Position numbers and translations under genes: made by a program | The notes under the pieces: generated by a model | Databases searched by the model: none | Told to the model about the DNA's origin: nothing | Seen by the model: the letters and a program-made list of their open reading frames with translations, nothing else | NCBI RefSeq assembly: GCF_030908465.1 | Contig: NZ_CP133078.1 | Location: 930,001-994,000, forward strand | Reading direction: 5' to 3' | Source of the DNA: Anaerotignum sp. MB30-C6 | Lineage (GTDB): Bacteria > Bacillota > Clostridia > Lachnospirales > Anaerotignaceae | Length of the DNA: 64,000 bases | Shown: piece after piece, positions 52,359 through 61,486 of the stretch | How the letters are laid out: each line of letters starts with the position of its first letter | Numbering within the stretch: position 1 is the stretch's first letter

Positions 52359-52395
52359 AGCACCCTCTTAAAAATAAGAGGGTGCTTTGTTTTAT
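52359..52395. terminator. Bidirectional hairpin between sigE and the small leftward gene
   Basis: AAAGCACCCTCTTA / TAAGAGGGTGCTTT perfect stem with T-rich tail on the + strand. Another GGCGCCCTTC/GAGGGTGCC hairpin at 52212-52243 follows sigE. Confidence 0.75.
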
Positions 52396-52559
52396 ACATC
52401 CTGATAATGCAGGGCTTCATAATCTGAATTTTGCATTTTTCCACGACCGTTATCAAAAAATTGCTGCTCCCTGCCTTGCTGTTGACGTTTGATTGAATGG
52501 GTGCTGTAACGTACTTCTTGTAACTGGGATATTCCTTCTGTAAATTCTAAGGCTCGCAA
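52392..52559 (-). CDS. Small leftward protein, 55 aa
   Basis: TTG 52559 with AAAGGAGG eight bases before; an ATG at 52577 is in frame but overlaps the ribosome site. The Gln-rich basic protein (TEGISQLQEVRYSTHSIKRQQQGREQQFFDNGRG) has no known domain. A perfect hairpin follows immediately. Plausible gene, unknown function. Confidence 0.45.
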   Translation of the reverse strand: MRALEFTEGISQLQEVRYSTHSIKRQQQGREQQFFDNGRGKMQNSDYEALHYQDV

Positions 52560-52841
52560 AGTTTTCCCTCCTTTCATCTTACTATTACTATGCCCAACAA
52601 AAGGATGATTAAGCAAAAAAGTTGCTTTTATAAAAGTAAATCACTAGAAACGCATGTAGATTTATGCCTTTTACTGTTTTTGTGATATAATAAAAATAAC
52701 AGAGAACTTTTGATACCTGGGTGTTTTTTGGCTGAAATTAACAGAATCTACTTGTATCATATATTAGAAGTATTCCCAAAAACGAATTATATATTTTTTG
52801 GTTTAATTTATGTCATGTTTGTAAAGAAAGGTGGTTGCGAG

Positions 52842-54206
52842 ATGAAACAAAACATTACTTTTGAAAGTATAGGAAGAGAATTTTTAGAATCTTTAGGGGT
52901 TGTTGTAATCATTGATACGGAAAGCCGCATTATTTACATGACAGAAAAATACGCGGAATTATACCAAATTTCTAAGCCTTATCCAATAGGTAGGAAGTTA
53001 TATGAGTTTGTACCAAATGAAGGTTTGAGTGCCGTGGTACAGACGGGAAAAGAGTGTGTAGAAGAATTTTTTGAGCATGATGGTAGGACAATGGTTATTA
53101 ACCGACTGCTCATTCGAAAAGGGGAGGAGGTTTTAGGAGGGTTTGCTTTTACCTCCACCGGTAGCCGCTTAACCTTGAAGCAGTTGGAAAGTAAAATGAG
53201 TTTTTTAAATAAGCAGGTTCAGTTTTATCGGGATAATTACTTTGAAAATACTGGTACGAAATATAATATTGACCAAATTATAAGTCAGGATCAAGAGTTG
53301 AAAAAAGTAATTGAATTTACAAAGAGGGCAGCAAGAACCCGATCGGCAGTGTTAATTTATGGGGAGAGTGGAACGGGAAAAGAACTTTTTGCTCACTCTA
53401 TCCATAATCTAAGCAAGCGCTCAAAGATGCCCTTTGTAATTTTAAACTGTGCGGCGATTCCTGAAAACTTACTGGAATCAGAGCTTTTTGGTTATGCGGA
53501 GGGGGCATTTACTGGGGCTTTAAAGGGCGGCAAAAAAGGGAAGATTGAACAAGCTGATGGAGGAACCCTCCTTCTGGATGAAATAAACTCTATGTCCTTG
53601 CAGTTACAAGCAAAACTTTTGCGTGTTGTACAAGAAAAGGAAATTCAGGTGGTTGGTGGACAAACAAAAGAAGTTGATGTTCGCTTTGTTTTTACTACAA
53701 ATCAGGATTTGATTGATATGGTTAAAGCAGGTAAATTTCGAGAAGATTTATATTACCGCATAAACGTTGTGGAATTAAGGATACCACCTTTGCGCCAAAG
53801 AAAGGGAGATATCCCCATTCTGGTAAATCATTTTATTGATAAATTAAATGAAGAATTAGGTTCTCATATTACAGGGGTTGACGAAAAAGCCTTGGATTTG
53901 TTGGAGAGTTACCAGTGGCCAGGAAACATTCGAGAGTTGGAAAATATGATTGAAAGGGCCTTTAACTATGCCAATTCGGGGGAACTTTCTCTTGAGGACT
54001 TTGAACGTTTACGCTTAAAAATTAGCATTGCGGAGAAAAAGTTAGAGAGTAATTTTACCCTTCGAGGGGCAAGGGAAGAGGCAGAAAAGCTGGCGATTTT
54101 GCGAGCATTGCGGCAAACGAAAGGGAATAAAAAGAAAGCGGCGGATTTGTTGGATATAGATAGAAGTGTCCTATATGACAAAATAAAGCGATATAACGTG
54201 AAGTGA
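52842..54206 (+). CDS. Sigma-54-dependent activator (AcoR-like)
   Basis: 454 residues from ATG 52842 (AAAGGTGG); longer readings have no ribosome site. N-terminal PAS domain (about 10-115, VVVIIDTESRIIYMTEKYAELY), central AAA+ with GESGTGKE, GAFTGA (contacts sigma-54) and DGGTLLLDEINSM, C-terminal Fis-type HTH (ILRALRQTKGNKKKAADLLDIDRSVLYDKIKRY). It likely activates the acetoin operon from the palindromes at 54217-54380. The PAS, not GAF, sensor means the signal is uncertain. Confidence 0.93.
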   Translation: MKQNITFESIGREFLESLGVVVIIDTESRIIYMTEKYAELYQISKPYPIGRKLYEFVPNEGLSAVVQTGKECVEEFFEHDGRTMVINRLLIRKGEEVLGGFAFTSTGSRLTLKQLESKMSFLNKQVQFYRDNYFENTGTKYNIDQIISQDQELKKVIEFTKRAARTRSAVLIYGESGTGKELFAHSIHNLSKRSKMPFVILNCAAIPENLLESELFGYAEGAFTGALKGGKKGKIEQADGGTLLLDEINSMSLQLQAKLLRVVQEKEIQVVGGQTKEVDVRFVFTTNQDLIDMVKAGKFREDLYYRINVVELRIPPLRQRKGDIPILVNHFIDKLNEELGSHITGVDEKALDLLESYQWPGNIRELENMIERAFNYANSGELSLEDFERLRLKISIAEKKLESNFTLRGAREEAEKLAILRALRQTKGNKKKAADLLDIDRSVLYDKIKRYNVK

Positions 54207-54216
54207 AAAATCAAAG

Positions 54217-54380
54217 TGTAGTCAAATTACTACACTTTTTTTATGCTTCTAATAAATATGACCAAAAATTCTCTTTGTATTTTCATAAAAACAAGATAAA
54301 ACATACGAAATTATAATACAAGAATTACAAGTATTGAAAAAGTGTAGGTATTTAGCTACATATGTAGGCTATATGCTACA
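54217..54380. promoter_or_regulatory. Three TGTAG-N8-CTACA palindromes (upstream activator sites)
   Basis: Perfect inverted repeats at 54217-54234, 54343-54360 and 54363-54380, all with 8-bp spacers. The last two centres are 20 bp apart; the first is 126 bp away. They lie 133-296 bp upstream of the sigma-54 promoter, the usual range of enhancer sites. The first also forms the stem of a terminator (AAGTGTAG/CTACACTT then T-run) behind the activator gene. Confidence 0.8.
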
Positions 54381-54512
54381 CTTTTTTTATAAAAAGAATT
54401 TATAAAAAGATGATTTGTTTATAAAATAATTTTTTATCAAAAGGCATGAAACCCTAGGATATCAAACTTTCCTCCTTGCTTTTCCTTCGATAAAAAACAA
54501 AATTAAATATCT

Positions 54513-54527
54513 TGGCACGATAGTTGC
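54513..54527 (+). promoter_or_regulatory. Sigma-54 (-24/-12) promoter of the aco operon
   Basis: TGGCACGATAGTTGC matches the consensus TGGCAC-N5-TTGC exactly. It is 57 bp upstream of the acoA start, with a sigma-54 activator gene just before it. Confidence 0.95.
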
Positions 54528-54583
54528 TGTATATATAGGCATCAATAAGAATTCTATTTTTATAAAATTAGGAGGTTTTATAT

Positions 54584-55549
54584 ATGGCTTATTCAAAGGA
54601 ATTCATAACAGATTTGTACAGAAAATTATTGGGAACCAGATTATCAGAAGAAAAATTGGTGGCGATTTACAAAGAAGGTAGAGTGCCTGGACATATCCAT
54701 AGCGGTGTTGGACAGGAAGCAACTCACGTTGGTTCTCTAGTGACAAGTAAGGAAGGCGATTACTTTAAGCTTGCCCACCGTGTGGTTAGTATTTCCAGTG
54801 TATTGGGTGTGCCTTTTAACAATATATATGCAGAAATTTTAGGTAGACAGGATGGTAACTCCCGTGGAGGCGGTGGTGTTAACCACATTGCAGACTTTAG
54901 CAAGGGAATTTTGGGTATGAGTGGTACTTTGGGCTGTGATATGCCTTTTGCCGTAGGTGCTGCTTATAGATTAAAGCTGGAAGGCAAAGACAATATTGTT
55001 TATTGCTATTACGGCGACGGTACTTCCAACCGTGGACCTGTTCATGAAGCAATGAACTGGGCGGCAGCTTGGAAACTGCCTATTTTGTTTATTATGGATA
55101 ACAACCAGTGGGCGATTTCCACCTGTATTTATGAATCCACAGCAATCGAAAACCCCGGTGCAGATCGTGCCGCAGCTTATGGTATGACATCTAAAATTGT
55201 AGACGGTACAGATGTTTTGGCTGTATACGAGGCTACGAAAGAATTGTCCGAATACGTTCGTGCTGGCAATGGCCCTGCAATTTTGGAAGCAAAGAACTAC
55301 CGTTGGAGAGGTCACTTTGAAGGGGATCAGTGTAAATACCGTGATCCTGCCATCACAGAAAAGTGGCAGAAAAAGAGAAACTGTGTGAAGAGAATGGAAA
55401 ACTATATGTTGGAAAATGATTTTATCAGCGAGGATGAAATCAAAACAATGTACGAAGAGATTGATGCTGAGTTAAATGCAGCGGTAGATTTCGCAGAAGC
55501 ATCTCCAAAAGCAACAGCAGAAGATCTTTTCAACAATATTTTTGCTTAA
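54584..55549 (+). CDS. acoA: TPP-dependent acetoin dehydrogenase E1 alpha
   Basis: 321 residues. E1-alpha of a 2-oxo-acid-dehydrogenase-type complex; the thiamine diphosphate motif is YYGDGTSNRGPVHEAMNWAAAWKLPILFIMDNN, quoted here in two parts as GDGTSNRG and MDNN. The set E1a-E1b-E2-E3 behind a sigma-54 promoter is typical of acetoin catabolism (cleaving acetoin to acetaldehyde and acetyl-CoA), but a related substrate cannot be excluded. Starts after TTAGGAGG. Confidence 0.82.
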   Translation: MAYSKEFITDLYRKLLGTRLSEEKLVAIYKEGRVPGHIHSGVGQEATHVGSLVTSKEGDYFKLAHRVVSISSVLGVPFNNIYAEILGRQDGNSRGGGGVNHIADFSKGILGMSGTLGCDMPFAVGAAYRLKLEGKDNIVYCYYGDGTSNRGPVHEAMNWAAAWKLPILFIMDNNQWAISTCIYESTAIENPGADRAAAYGMTSKIVDGTDVLAVYEATKELSEYVRAGNGPAILEAKNYRWRGHFEGDQCKYRDPAITEKWQKKRNCVKRMENYMLENDFISEDEIKTMYEEIDAELNAAVDFAEASPKATAEDLFNNIFA

Positions 55550-55726
55550 CGGGTGTTAGCAAGCCTACGCCTCATTGAGGGATGATTTTGGCTAACTGTA
55601 TTCATAGGGGACTTCCCTGCCGAATACAAAGGTGTCGTTAGATGCCGTCCGTTATAAGTAGAATTCCTAGAATTTCTACGAATAGTCTTTGAATATCGAA
55701 GGATAAAATCTAAGGAGGTTTCGTTT
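55550..55726 (+). ncRNA. Structured acoA-acoB intercistronic spacer
   Basis: A 177-bp spacer with three successive hairpins: GTTAGC/GCTAAC (55555-55596, with CCTC-ATT-GAGG nested), TGTATTC/GAATACA (55597-55628, with AGGG/CCCT inside) and GTAGAA/TTCTAC (55658-55679). No ORF. It may be an mRNA processing or stability element; no known class recognised. Confidence 0.45.
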
Positions 55727-56695
55727 ATGCAGGTTACATATGGTCAGGCAGTGGCAGATGCCTTAAGAGAAGAAATGGAAAGAGATGAGATGGTTGTTGT
55801 GTTTGGCGAGGACGTTGCCCAGCACGGCGGTATCTTTGGTATTACTAGAGGTTTATACGAAATTTTTGGCGAGGATAGAGTGAAAAACACACCTATTTCT
55901 GAAACGTCTATCATCGGCGTTGGTGCAGGTGCGGCGTTAACAGGATTAAGACCCTGTATTGAATTGATGTACTCTGACTTTTTATTGGTAGCATTCAGCG
56001 AAATTTATCACTGTGTTGCAAAGTGGAGATTTATGCATGGTGATCAGTATAAAATCCCCATGGTCATTCGTGCGGCGGCTGGTTCTGCCTTCGGTGCAGG
56101 TGCGGAGCATTCAAACTGTGTAGAAAGCTTGTTTATGCATACCCCAGGTTTAATTATTATCAGTCCTTCCACAGCGGCGGATGCAAAAGGTCTTTTAAAA
56201 AGTGCAATTCGTTCCGATAACCCTGTATTATTCTTTGAACACAAGCAGTTATATCAGGTAAAGGAAGAGATTCCTGAGGGAGATTACACAATTCCCATTG
56301 GTGTTGCAGATATTAAAAGAGAAGGTACTGATATTACCATCATTGCCATGGGCTTAATGGTGAAAAAGGCTTTGGCGGCAGCGGAAAAATTGGCAGCAGA
56401 AGGCATCAGCGCAGAAGTGTTGGACCCTAGAACCATTGCACCTTTGGATAAAGAAGCAATTCGCAAGTCTGTAGAAAAAACCCATAGAGCAATTGTTGTA
56501 GAAGAAGGCAACAAAACAGGTGGTATTGGTGCTGAAATTGCAGCAATGATGCAGGAGGAGATGTACGACGAATTAGACGGCCCTGTTTTGAGAGTTGCGG
56601 CGTTAGACGTACCTTTGCCTTACGACGTAGCGTTGGAATTGGTTTGCGTTCCTAATGAAGATAAGATTGTAGAAGCGGTAAAGGCTTTGTTCTAA
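55727..56695 (+). CDS. acoB: Acetoin dehydrogenase E1 beta
   Basis: 322 residues. Transketolase-like pyrimidine and C-terminal domains: TYGQAVADALREEME, VFGEDVAQHGGIFGITRG, GAGAALTGLRPCIELMYSDFLL and VEEGNKTGGIGAEIAAMM. Forms the heterotetramer with AcoA. Normal ribosome site (AAGGAGG, eight bases before ATG), unlike the next two genes. Confidence 0.84.
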   Translation: MQVTYGQAVADALREEMERDEMVVVFGEDVAQHGGIFGITRGLYEIFGEDRVKNTPISETSIIGVGAGAALTGLRPCIELMYSDFLLVAFSEIYHCVAKWRFMHGDQYKIPMVIRAAAGSAFGAGAEHSNCVESLFMHTPGLIIISPSTAADAKGLLKSAIRSDNPVLFFEHKQLYQVKEEIPEGDYTIPIGVADIKREGTDITIIAMGLMVKKALAAAEKLAAEGISAEVLDPRTIAPLDKEAIRKSVEKTHRAIVVEEGNKTGGIGAEIAAMMQEEMYDELDGPVLRVAALDVPLPYDVALELVCVPNEDKIVEAVKALF

Positions 56696-56794
56696 GGGAG
56701 AGGGTAAAAACCTGCAAATAAATGCGTGCAAACCCTGCCCATTTAGAACATTGATTAGTCTTGACTTTAGGGTACAGTAAAAAATCCAAAGAAT

Positions 56795-56835
56795 AGGAGG
56801 AAACTGTAATCCTCTAGGGGTTACGGGTAAAATAT
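56795..56835 (+). promoter_or_regulatory. Remote ribosome site and hairpin before acoC
   Basis: AGGAGG at 56795-56800 is 35 bases from the ATG at 56836. Between them GTAATCC (56806-56812) and GGGTTAC (56818-56824) can pair (one G-U), shortening the distance to about 16. A weak GGG lies closer to the ATG. Confidence 0.55.
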
Positions 56836-58383
56836 ATGAGCGTTGAATTAGTAATGCCCAAGGCTGGGTTAACCATGATTGAAGGCACCATCGCCACATG
56901 GAAAGTGGAAGATGGTGCGGCAGTAAAAAAAGGTGATGTGGTTATGGAGTTTGAAAATGAAAAGACCACAATGGAATGTGAAGCAACAGCGGACGGTTTT
57001 ATCAAAATCCTTGCACAAGTTGGCGAGGTAGTGAAAGTTGGCGACCCTGTTGCAATCATTGCAGAAAGTAAGGACGAGGCTAGTGTTGCAAAAGCAGAGG
57101 CATCTCTGGCAACCCAGGCGGCTTCCGTTTCTGTCGATGCCACAGAGGTGGTAATGCCCAAGGCTGGCTTAACCATGATTGAAGGAGTGGTTGGCGAGTG
57201 GAAGGTAGCAGAAGGCGAAAATGTGAAAAAAGGCCAGGCCATCTTTGAATTTGAAAACGAAAAAACCACAATGGAATGTGAGGCAACTGCCGATGGTATC
57301 TTGCATCAAGTTGTAAAAACTGGCGATACCGTAAAGGTTGGAAATACTGTTGCTTATGTGGCGGCTACAAAAGAAGCATACGAGGCACTGGTAAAGGGTG
57401 CAACTCCCGAAAGTCAGGCTATGTGTGCAAATGAATGTGAAGTTTGCCATAAATCCGTTGCGTTGTCTATGGTAGAGGACGCTCCAAAGGGTGGCAACGC
57501 AGTGGCGACTGACGGCCATGTAAGAGCAACAGGCTTAGCTAGAAATATTGCCAAGAGTGCAGGCATCAATTTGGCATTGGTTGGTGGTACAGGCCCCAAT
57601 GGAAGAATTATTGCAAAAGATGTCTATGCATATTTAGAGGCGGCAAAAGCAGCACCTGTAGCGGCACCTGAAGTGAAGGCTGTACAGGCTAGCGGTGAAG
57701 TTGTAAAGACCCTTTTAAGCGGTCGAAGAAAGTCCATTGCAAAGAATATGAGAAAGTGTTTTGAAACAATGGCACCATTGACTGTATTTGCAGAAGTAGA
57801 CGTTACAGATTTGATGGCGATGCGTCAGAAATACGTAGAAAAAGCAGATGCTTTGGGCTGCAAGATTTCTTTGAACGATATGTTGATGTTGGCAACAGTA
57901 AAAATGCTGAAAAAACACCCTATGTTGAACTCCACCTTTGACGGTGAAACAATAAGTTCCTATCCTTATGTGAATTTGGGTATGGCAGTGGGCCTTGCAG
58001 AGGGCTTGGTAGTTCCTGTACTAAAGAATGCAGATCAGTACTCCTTGTTGGAAATGAGCAAGGGTTTGCGTGATCTTGCTTTAAGAGCAAAAGATGACAC
58101 ACTGGTTGGAGGAGAACAATCGGGAGCAACCTTTACAGTTACAAACGTTGGTATGTTTCATATCGACTTTGGTACTCCTGTAATCTCTCCTCCACAAGTG
58201 GGAATTTTAGGTTTTGGCACAGCTAAGAAAAAATTGGTGGAATACAAAGGTGAGTTCTGCCCTAGAACAATGATGCATATGATGCTTACTTTCGACCACA
58301 GAGTATTTGATGGCAGAGAAGCAGGGGAAGTTTTAGGGGATATGAAAGATCTTTTGGAAAATCCCGAATTGATTTTTGTATAA
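56836..58383 (+). CDS. acoC: Dihydrolipoamide acetyltransferase E2 with two lipoyl domains
   Basis: 515 residues. Two near-identical lipoyl domains (about 1-77 and 95-172), each with ENEKTTMECEATADG holding the lipoylated Lys. A linker with CANECEVCHKS follows, unusual for E2. Then a peripheral-subunit-binding domain (GHVRATGLARNIAKSAGINLALVGGTGPNGRI) and the catalytic domain ending in TFDHRVFDGREAGE (His and Asp). Transfers the acetyl group to CoA and is the core of the complex. Confidence 0.88.
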   Translation: MSVELVMPKAGLTMIEGTIATWKVEDGAAVKKGDVVMEFENEKTTMECEATADGFIKILAQVGEVVKVGDPVAIIAESKDEASVAKAEASLATQAASVSVDATEVVMPKAGLTMIEGVVGEWKVAEGENVKKGQAIFEFENEKTTMECEATADGILHQVVKTGDTVKVGNTVAYVAATKEAYEALVKGATPESQAMCANECEVCHKSVALSMVEDAPKGGNAVATDGHVRATGLARNIAKSAGINLALVGGTGPNGRIIAKDVYAYLEAAKAAPVAAPEVKAVQASGEVVKTLLSGRRKSIAKNMRKCFETMAPLTVFAEVDVTDLMAMRQKYVEKADALGCKISLNDMLMLATVKMLKKHPMLNSTFDGETISSYPYVNLGMAVGLAEGLVVPVLKNADQYSLLEMSKGLRDLALRAKDDTLVGGEQSGATFTVTNVGMFHIDFGTPVISPPQVGILGFGTAKKKLVEYKGEFCPRTMMHMMLTFDHRVFDGREAGEVLGDMKDLLENPELIFV

Positions 58384-58390
58384 GATAAAA

Positions 58391-58440
58391 GGAGGAAACG
58401 GTGTGGCTCCCTTTAAAATGGAGCCACCCGATAAATCATT
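58391..58440 (+). promoter_or_regulatory. Remote ribosome site and hairpin before lpd
   Basis: GGAGG at 58391-58395 is 45 bases before the ATG at 58441. GTGGCTCC (58403-58410) pairs with GGAGCCAC (58420-58427), extended by CGG/CCG around a bulge (58399-58430). Folding leaves about 13 unpaired bases between site and ATG. No other ribosome site is present. Confidence 0.6.
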
Positions 58441-59844
58441 ATGGCGAATAAAACAAGTGTAATTGTAATCGGCGGTGGCCCCGGTGGTTATGTTGCGGCA
58501 ATTCGTGCAGCACAGCTTGGCGCAGAAGTTACTTTGATTGAAAAAAATAAATTGGGTGGTACTTGCCTTAACGTTGGTTGTATCCCCACAAAAGCTTTGC
58601 TTCATGCCGCTGAAATTATGGAAGAAATGAACCATGCGGCGGAGTATGGCATCAAGGTAAAATCTGAAGGTTACGACTGGAAACAGGTTTTGGAAAAAAA
58701 GGGTGCCGTTGTCAATCAGTTGGTTGGCGGTGTAACAGGTTTATTAAAAGCAAACAAAGTGAAAGTTGTTGAAGGGGAAGCATCTTTTACAGGGGCGAAA
58801 ACCCTTTCTGTAAAGAAGAAAGACGGCAAAGTAGAAACCCTTTCAGGGGATAAAATTATCATTGCTGCTGGCTCTGTGCCTGCCATTCCTCCCATTCCAG
58901 GGGTGGAGGGCAACCCTGCTTGTATCGACTCAACAAAGGCTCTTTCTTTGGAGAACCCACCTAAGAGTCTTTTGGTAATCGGCGGTGGTGTGATTGGTAT
59001 GGAATTGGCAACAGCGTATCAGGCTTTTGGCACAAAGGTGACAATTGTTGAGGCTATGCCTAAACTTCTTCCAATGATGGAAGGGGAATTGACAGCAATG
59101 CTTCGTGGCTTGATGGAGAAAAAAGGTATGGAGATTTTGACAGAAGCAAAGGTTCTTTCTGTTGGAAAATCCGGGACGAAAGCTGAGGTTCAGGTGGATG
59201 TCAAGGGGACGAAAAAAGCCTTTAAAGCTGAAAAGGTTTTGGTTGCTGTAGGCAGAAAAACGGACACAGCAGCATTACAGCTTGATAAAGTTGGTATCCG
59301 TCATGATAGAGGTAAAATTCAGGTGAATGAATATATGGAAACCAGCGTAAAGGATGTTTATGCCATCGGCGATTGCTTGGGACAAATTATGTTGGCCCAT
59401 ATTGCTTCTGCCCAAGGTGAGATTGCGGCGGAAAATGCTCTTGGACATAAAACGGCTTTTGATAGCAAGACAAATCCTTCTTGTGTATATACCATGCCTG
59501 AATTCGCAGGGGTTGGCTTAACGGAAGATGGAGCAAAGGAAAAGGGCATCGACTACGGCGTGGGAAATTTCCCTCTCTTTGCCAATGGGAAAGCTCTGAT
59601 TGCCAACGGCGGTGTTGGCGCTATCAAAATTTTGTACGGTAAGAAATATAACGAAGTTTTAGGGGTGCATATCCTTGGACCAAGAGCAACGGATATGATT
59701 GGTGAGGCGGCCCTTGCCATTGGTTTGGAAGCAACGGTAGAAGAGGTTATCAATACAATTCATGCCCATCCTACGGTATCTGAGGCTGTGCGTGAGGCAG
59801 CTTTAGCGGCAGAAAAAAGAGCAATCCATATACCTAATAAATAA
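58441..59844 (+). CDS. lpdA: Dihydrolipoyl dehydrogenase E3
   Basis: 467 residues. FAD motif GGGPGGYVAAIRAAQLG, redox disulfide GGTCLNVGCIPTKAL, NAD motif GGGVIGMELATAY and dimer-interface HAHPTVSEAVREAAL with the catalytic His. Reoxidises lipoamide of AcoC. No lipoyl domain of its own, unlike some clostridial AcoL proteins; both lipoyl domains are on E2 here. Confidence 0.95.
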   Translation: MANKTSVIVIGGGPGGYVAAIRAAQLGAEVTLIEKNKLGGTCLNVGCIPTKALLHAAEIMEEMNHAAEYGIKVKSEGYDWKQVLEKKGAVVNQLVGGVTGLLKANKVKVVEGEASFTGAKTLSVKKKDGKVETLSGDKIIIAAGSVPAIPPIPGVEGNPACIDSTKALSLENPPKSLLVIGGGVIGMELATAYQAFGTKVTIVEAMPKLLPMMEGELTAMLRGLMEKKGMEILTEAKVLSVGKSGTKAEVQVDVKGTKKAFKAEKVLVAVGRKTDTAALQLDKVGIRHDRGKIQVNEYMETSVKDVYAIGDCLGQIMLAHIASAQGEIAAENALGHKTAFDSKTNPSCVYTMPEFAGVGLTEDGAKEKGIDYGVGNFPLFANGKALIANGGVGAIKILYGKKYNEVLGVHILGPRATDMIGEAALAIGLEATVEEVINTIHAHPTVSEAVREAALAAEKRAIHIPNK

Positions 59845-59898
59845 TTCTAATTTGGTATATTTTGGTTATACAAAAGAGAAAAAGGTTCCATGGATATA

Positions 59899-59935
59899 GA
59901 TAGGGCGTCACCCTTTTGGTGACGCCCTATCTTTG
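59899..59935. terminator. Bidirectional terminator after lpd
   Basis: GATAGGGCGTCACC / GGTGACGCCCTATC, a 14-bp perfect stem, between convergent genes, with T-rich flanks. Confidence 0.92.
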
Positions 59936-59943
59936 TATTGTAT

Positions 59944-60426
59944 TTATTTTCTGCGACTTTGAAATTTTCCTGTATAAGTTGCTTTTTGCAGAATGTGTCC
60001 ATCGGCTGCTTTAAAAAAGTCTTCACGAGTAGATTTTATAGGCAAATCTAATTTGGTATCTAATGTATAGATGGTAAAAGTATAGAAGTGTATCATTTTT
60101 AACGGCGGTTTAGGGCCTTTGTAGCAATGCTTTCCATAGGCGACCCCTTGCATAGCACCATCGAGACTTCCAGAAGTTTTTCCCTTTGGTACGCCTTTAG
60201 GAATAACTGACACAATTGGTAAGTTCCAAATTAGCCAATGATTGTAGTTTTTGAATAGAGGGTGGGACACATCATCTAACGTAATTGCAATTGAAATAGC
60301 GTGTTCATCCACTTCTGCTATATGTATTTCAGGAGAAATGTCTATTCCTCTTGCTGTATATTCTATTGGAATCCATTCTCCCTCTTTGAAAGCTGGAATT
60401 GCAACTTCTAATTGACTCAAATTCAT
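59944..60426 (-). CDS. YbhB/YbcL (PEBP) family protein
   Basis: 160 residues with the phosphatidylethanolamine-binding protein motifs NYNHWLIWNLP, HCYKGPKPPLKMIHFYTFTIYTLD and SREDFFKAADGHILQKA-like C-terminus. Bacterial members bind small anionic ligands or inhibit proteases; function unclear. ATG follows a GGGGTGAAT site. Monocistronic. Confidence 0.9.
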   Translation of the reverse strand: MNLSQLEVAIPAFKEGEWIPIEYTARGIDISPEIHIAEVDEHAISIAITLDDVSHPLFKNYNHWLIWNLPIVSVIPKGVPKGKTSGSLDGAMQGVAYGKHCYKGPKPPLKMIHFYTFTIYTLDTKLDLPIKSTREDFFKAADGHILQKATYTGKFQSRRK

Positions 60427-60656
60427 TCACCCCATTATATATAAAAATCCTTTATTTTACATTATAGCAGGAAATAAATTTCTCATCAATGACTAAAGCT
60501 TATATAAAACAAGGTTTCCCTGATTTCGTGTTATGCTGTATTATTCTGCTTCTTTATCAGAAAAAGTTACTGTTACTGCAACACCAGCGGTGGAAACAGA
60601 TTTTCTAAAATCGCTACCCATGCTCATGTTTAAATTATCTTTGTCTGTACCTATTT

Positions 60657-61103
60657 TTAGCCATAAAAGTTTAATTCTATAGGTGTAGATTTCGTTAGCG
60701 GCATATAGGCAATAGATTTACAATCTGAGAAATACGTTTCGCTTACAGGTGCAGTGAACTTGGTGTAACCGGTTTCATCGATAGTAAATAGATCAAAATT
60801 GTTATTACTTGTACAAATGGCTATTCTATTTCTTAAAAACTCCTCCTCTCCATAAGTCGCTCCATTTTCAACCCATTCACCGTTTTGATATGCCCATAAA
60901 TTAATTGAAAAGGATTTTATTGTTTCGTCTATGCTATAATCAAAAAAGAAAACTTCGTCATCAAAAATACTTAGTACTTCTTGTGTTTCGGCGGAAAATT
61001 GGCTCGGCTTTATGATCATTGTGTTTTTTGACGCAACAGGATTGGAACAAGCTGATAATAATAAAAAAACAAATAGCAGTAATAGATAAGATTTTCTTTT
61101 CAT
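60657..61103 (-). pseudogene. Small lipoprotein, probably frameshifted near its end
   Basis: 148 residues with signal peptide and lipobox LLSACSN, so exported and lipidated. The frame stops at 60657, but the next frame continues as LWLKIGTDKDNLNMSMGSDFRKSVSTAGVAVTVTFSDKEAE to 60541; one extra T in the TTTT tract at about 60668 would restore a protein of about 187 residues. Either a real mutation, or a base-call error. No family recognised. Confidence 0.6.
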
Positions 61104-61286
61104 TCTTTTCCCCCTAAAGTTAGTTATTTCCTTTTTTTACAGCATAGCAGATAGTATATGCTTTAACAATACAGATTGCAAAATTTTAATATAATAAAAA
61201 TTTGAAAATTTTCTTGAAATTTGATTCCCATGCGATAAGGTACTATACATTCATTAAGTCATGGCTGTTCTAGCTATCCCTCTATT

Positions 61287-61473
61287 TCAGGCTCCTAAGT
61301 GCTGAAAAATCATTTTGTCGTATTTAGCTTTTCTATACCACCCTATTCCAATCATTGTAATTCCAATAAGAAAAACAACTATTTTTTTAGTAGAATGGGG
61401 TGAAACAAGCACGAAACGACTATGCCAGTACCAGCACCAGTAAAAAAATCGATGATTGATTTATTTTTTTCAT
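61287..61473 (-). pseudogene. Small membrane protein, twice frameshifted
   Basis: From ATG 61473 the frame MKKINQSSIF shifts at a seven-T tract to TGAGTGIVVSCLFHPILLKK and again at a seven-A tract to VVFLIGITMIGIGWYRKAKYDKMIF, ending at 61287. Inserting one base at each tract gives a 62-residue membrane protein. Confidence 0.4.
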
Positions 61474-61486
61474 GCTCTTTACTTGG

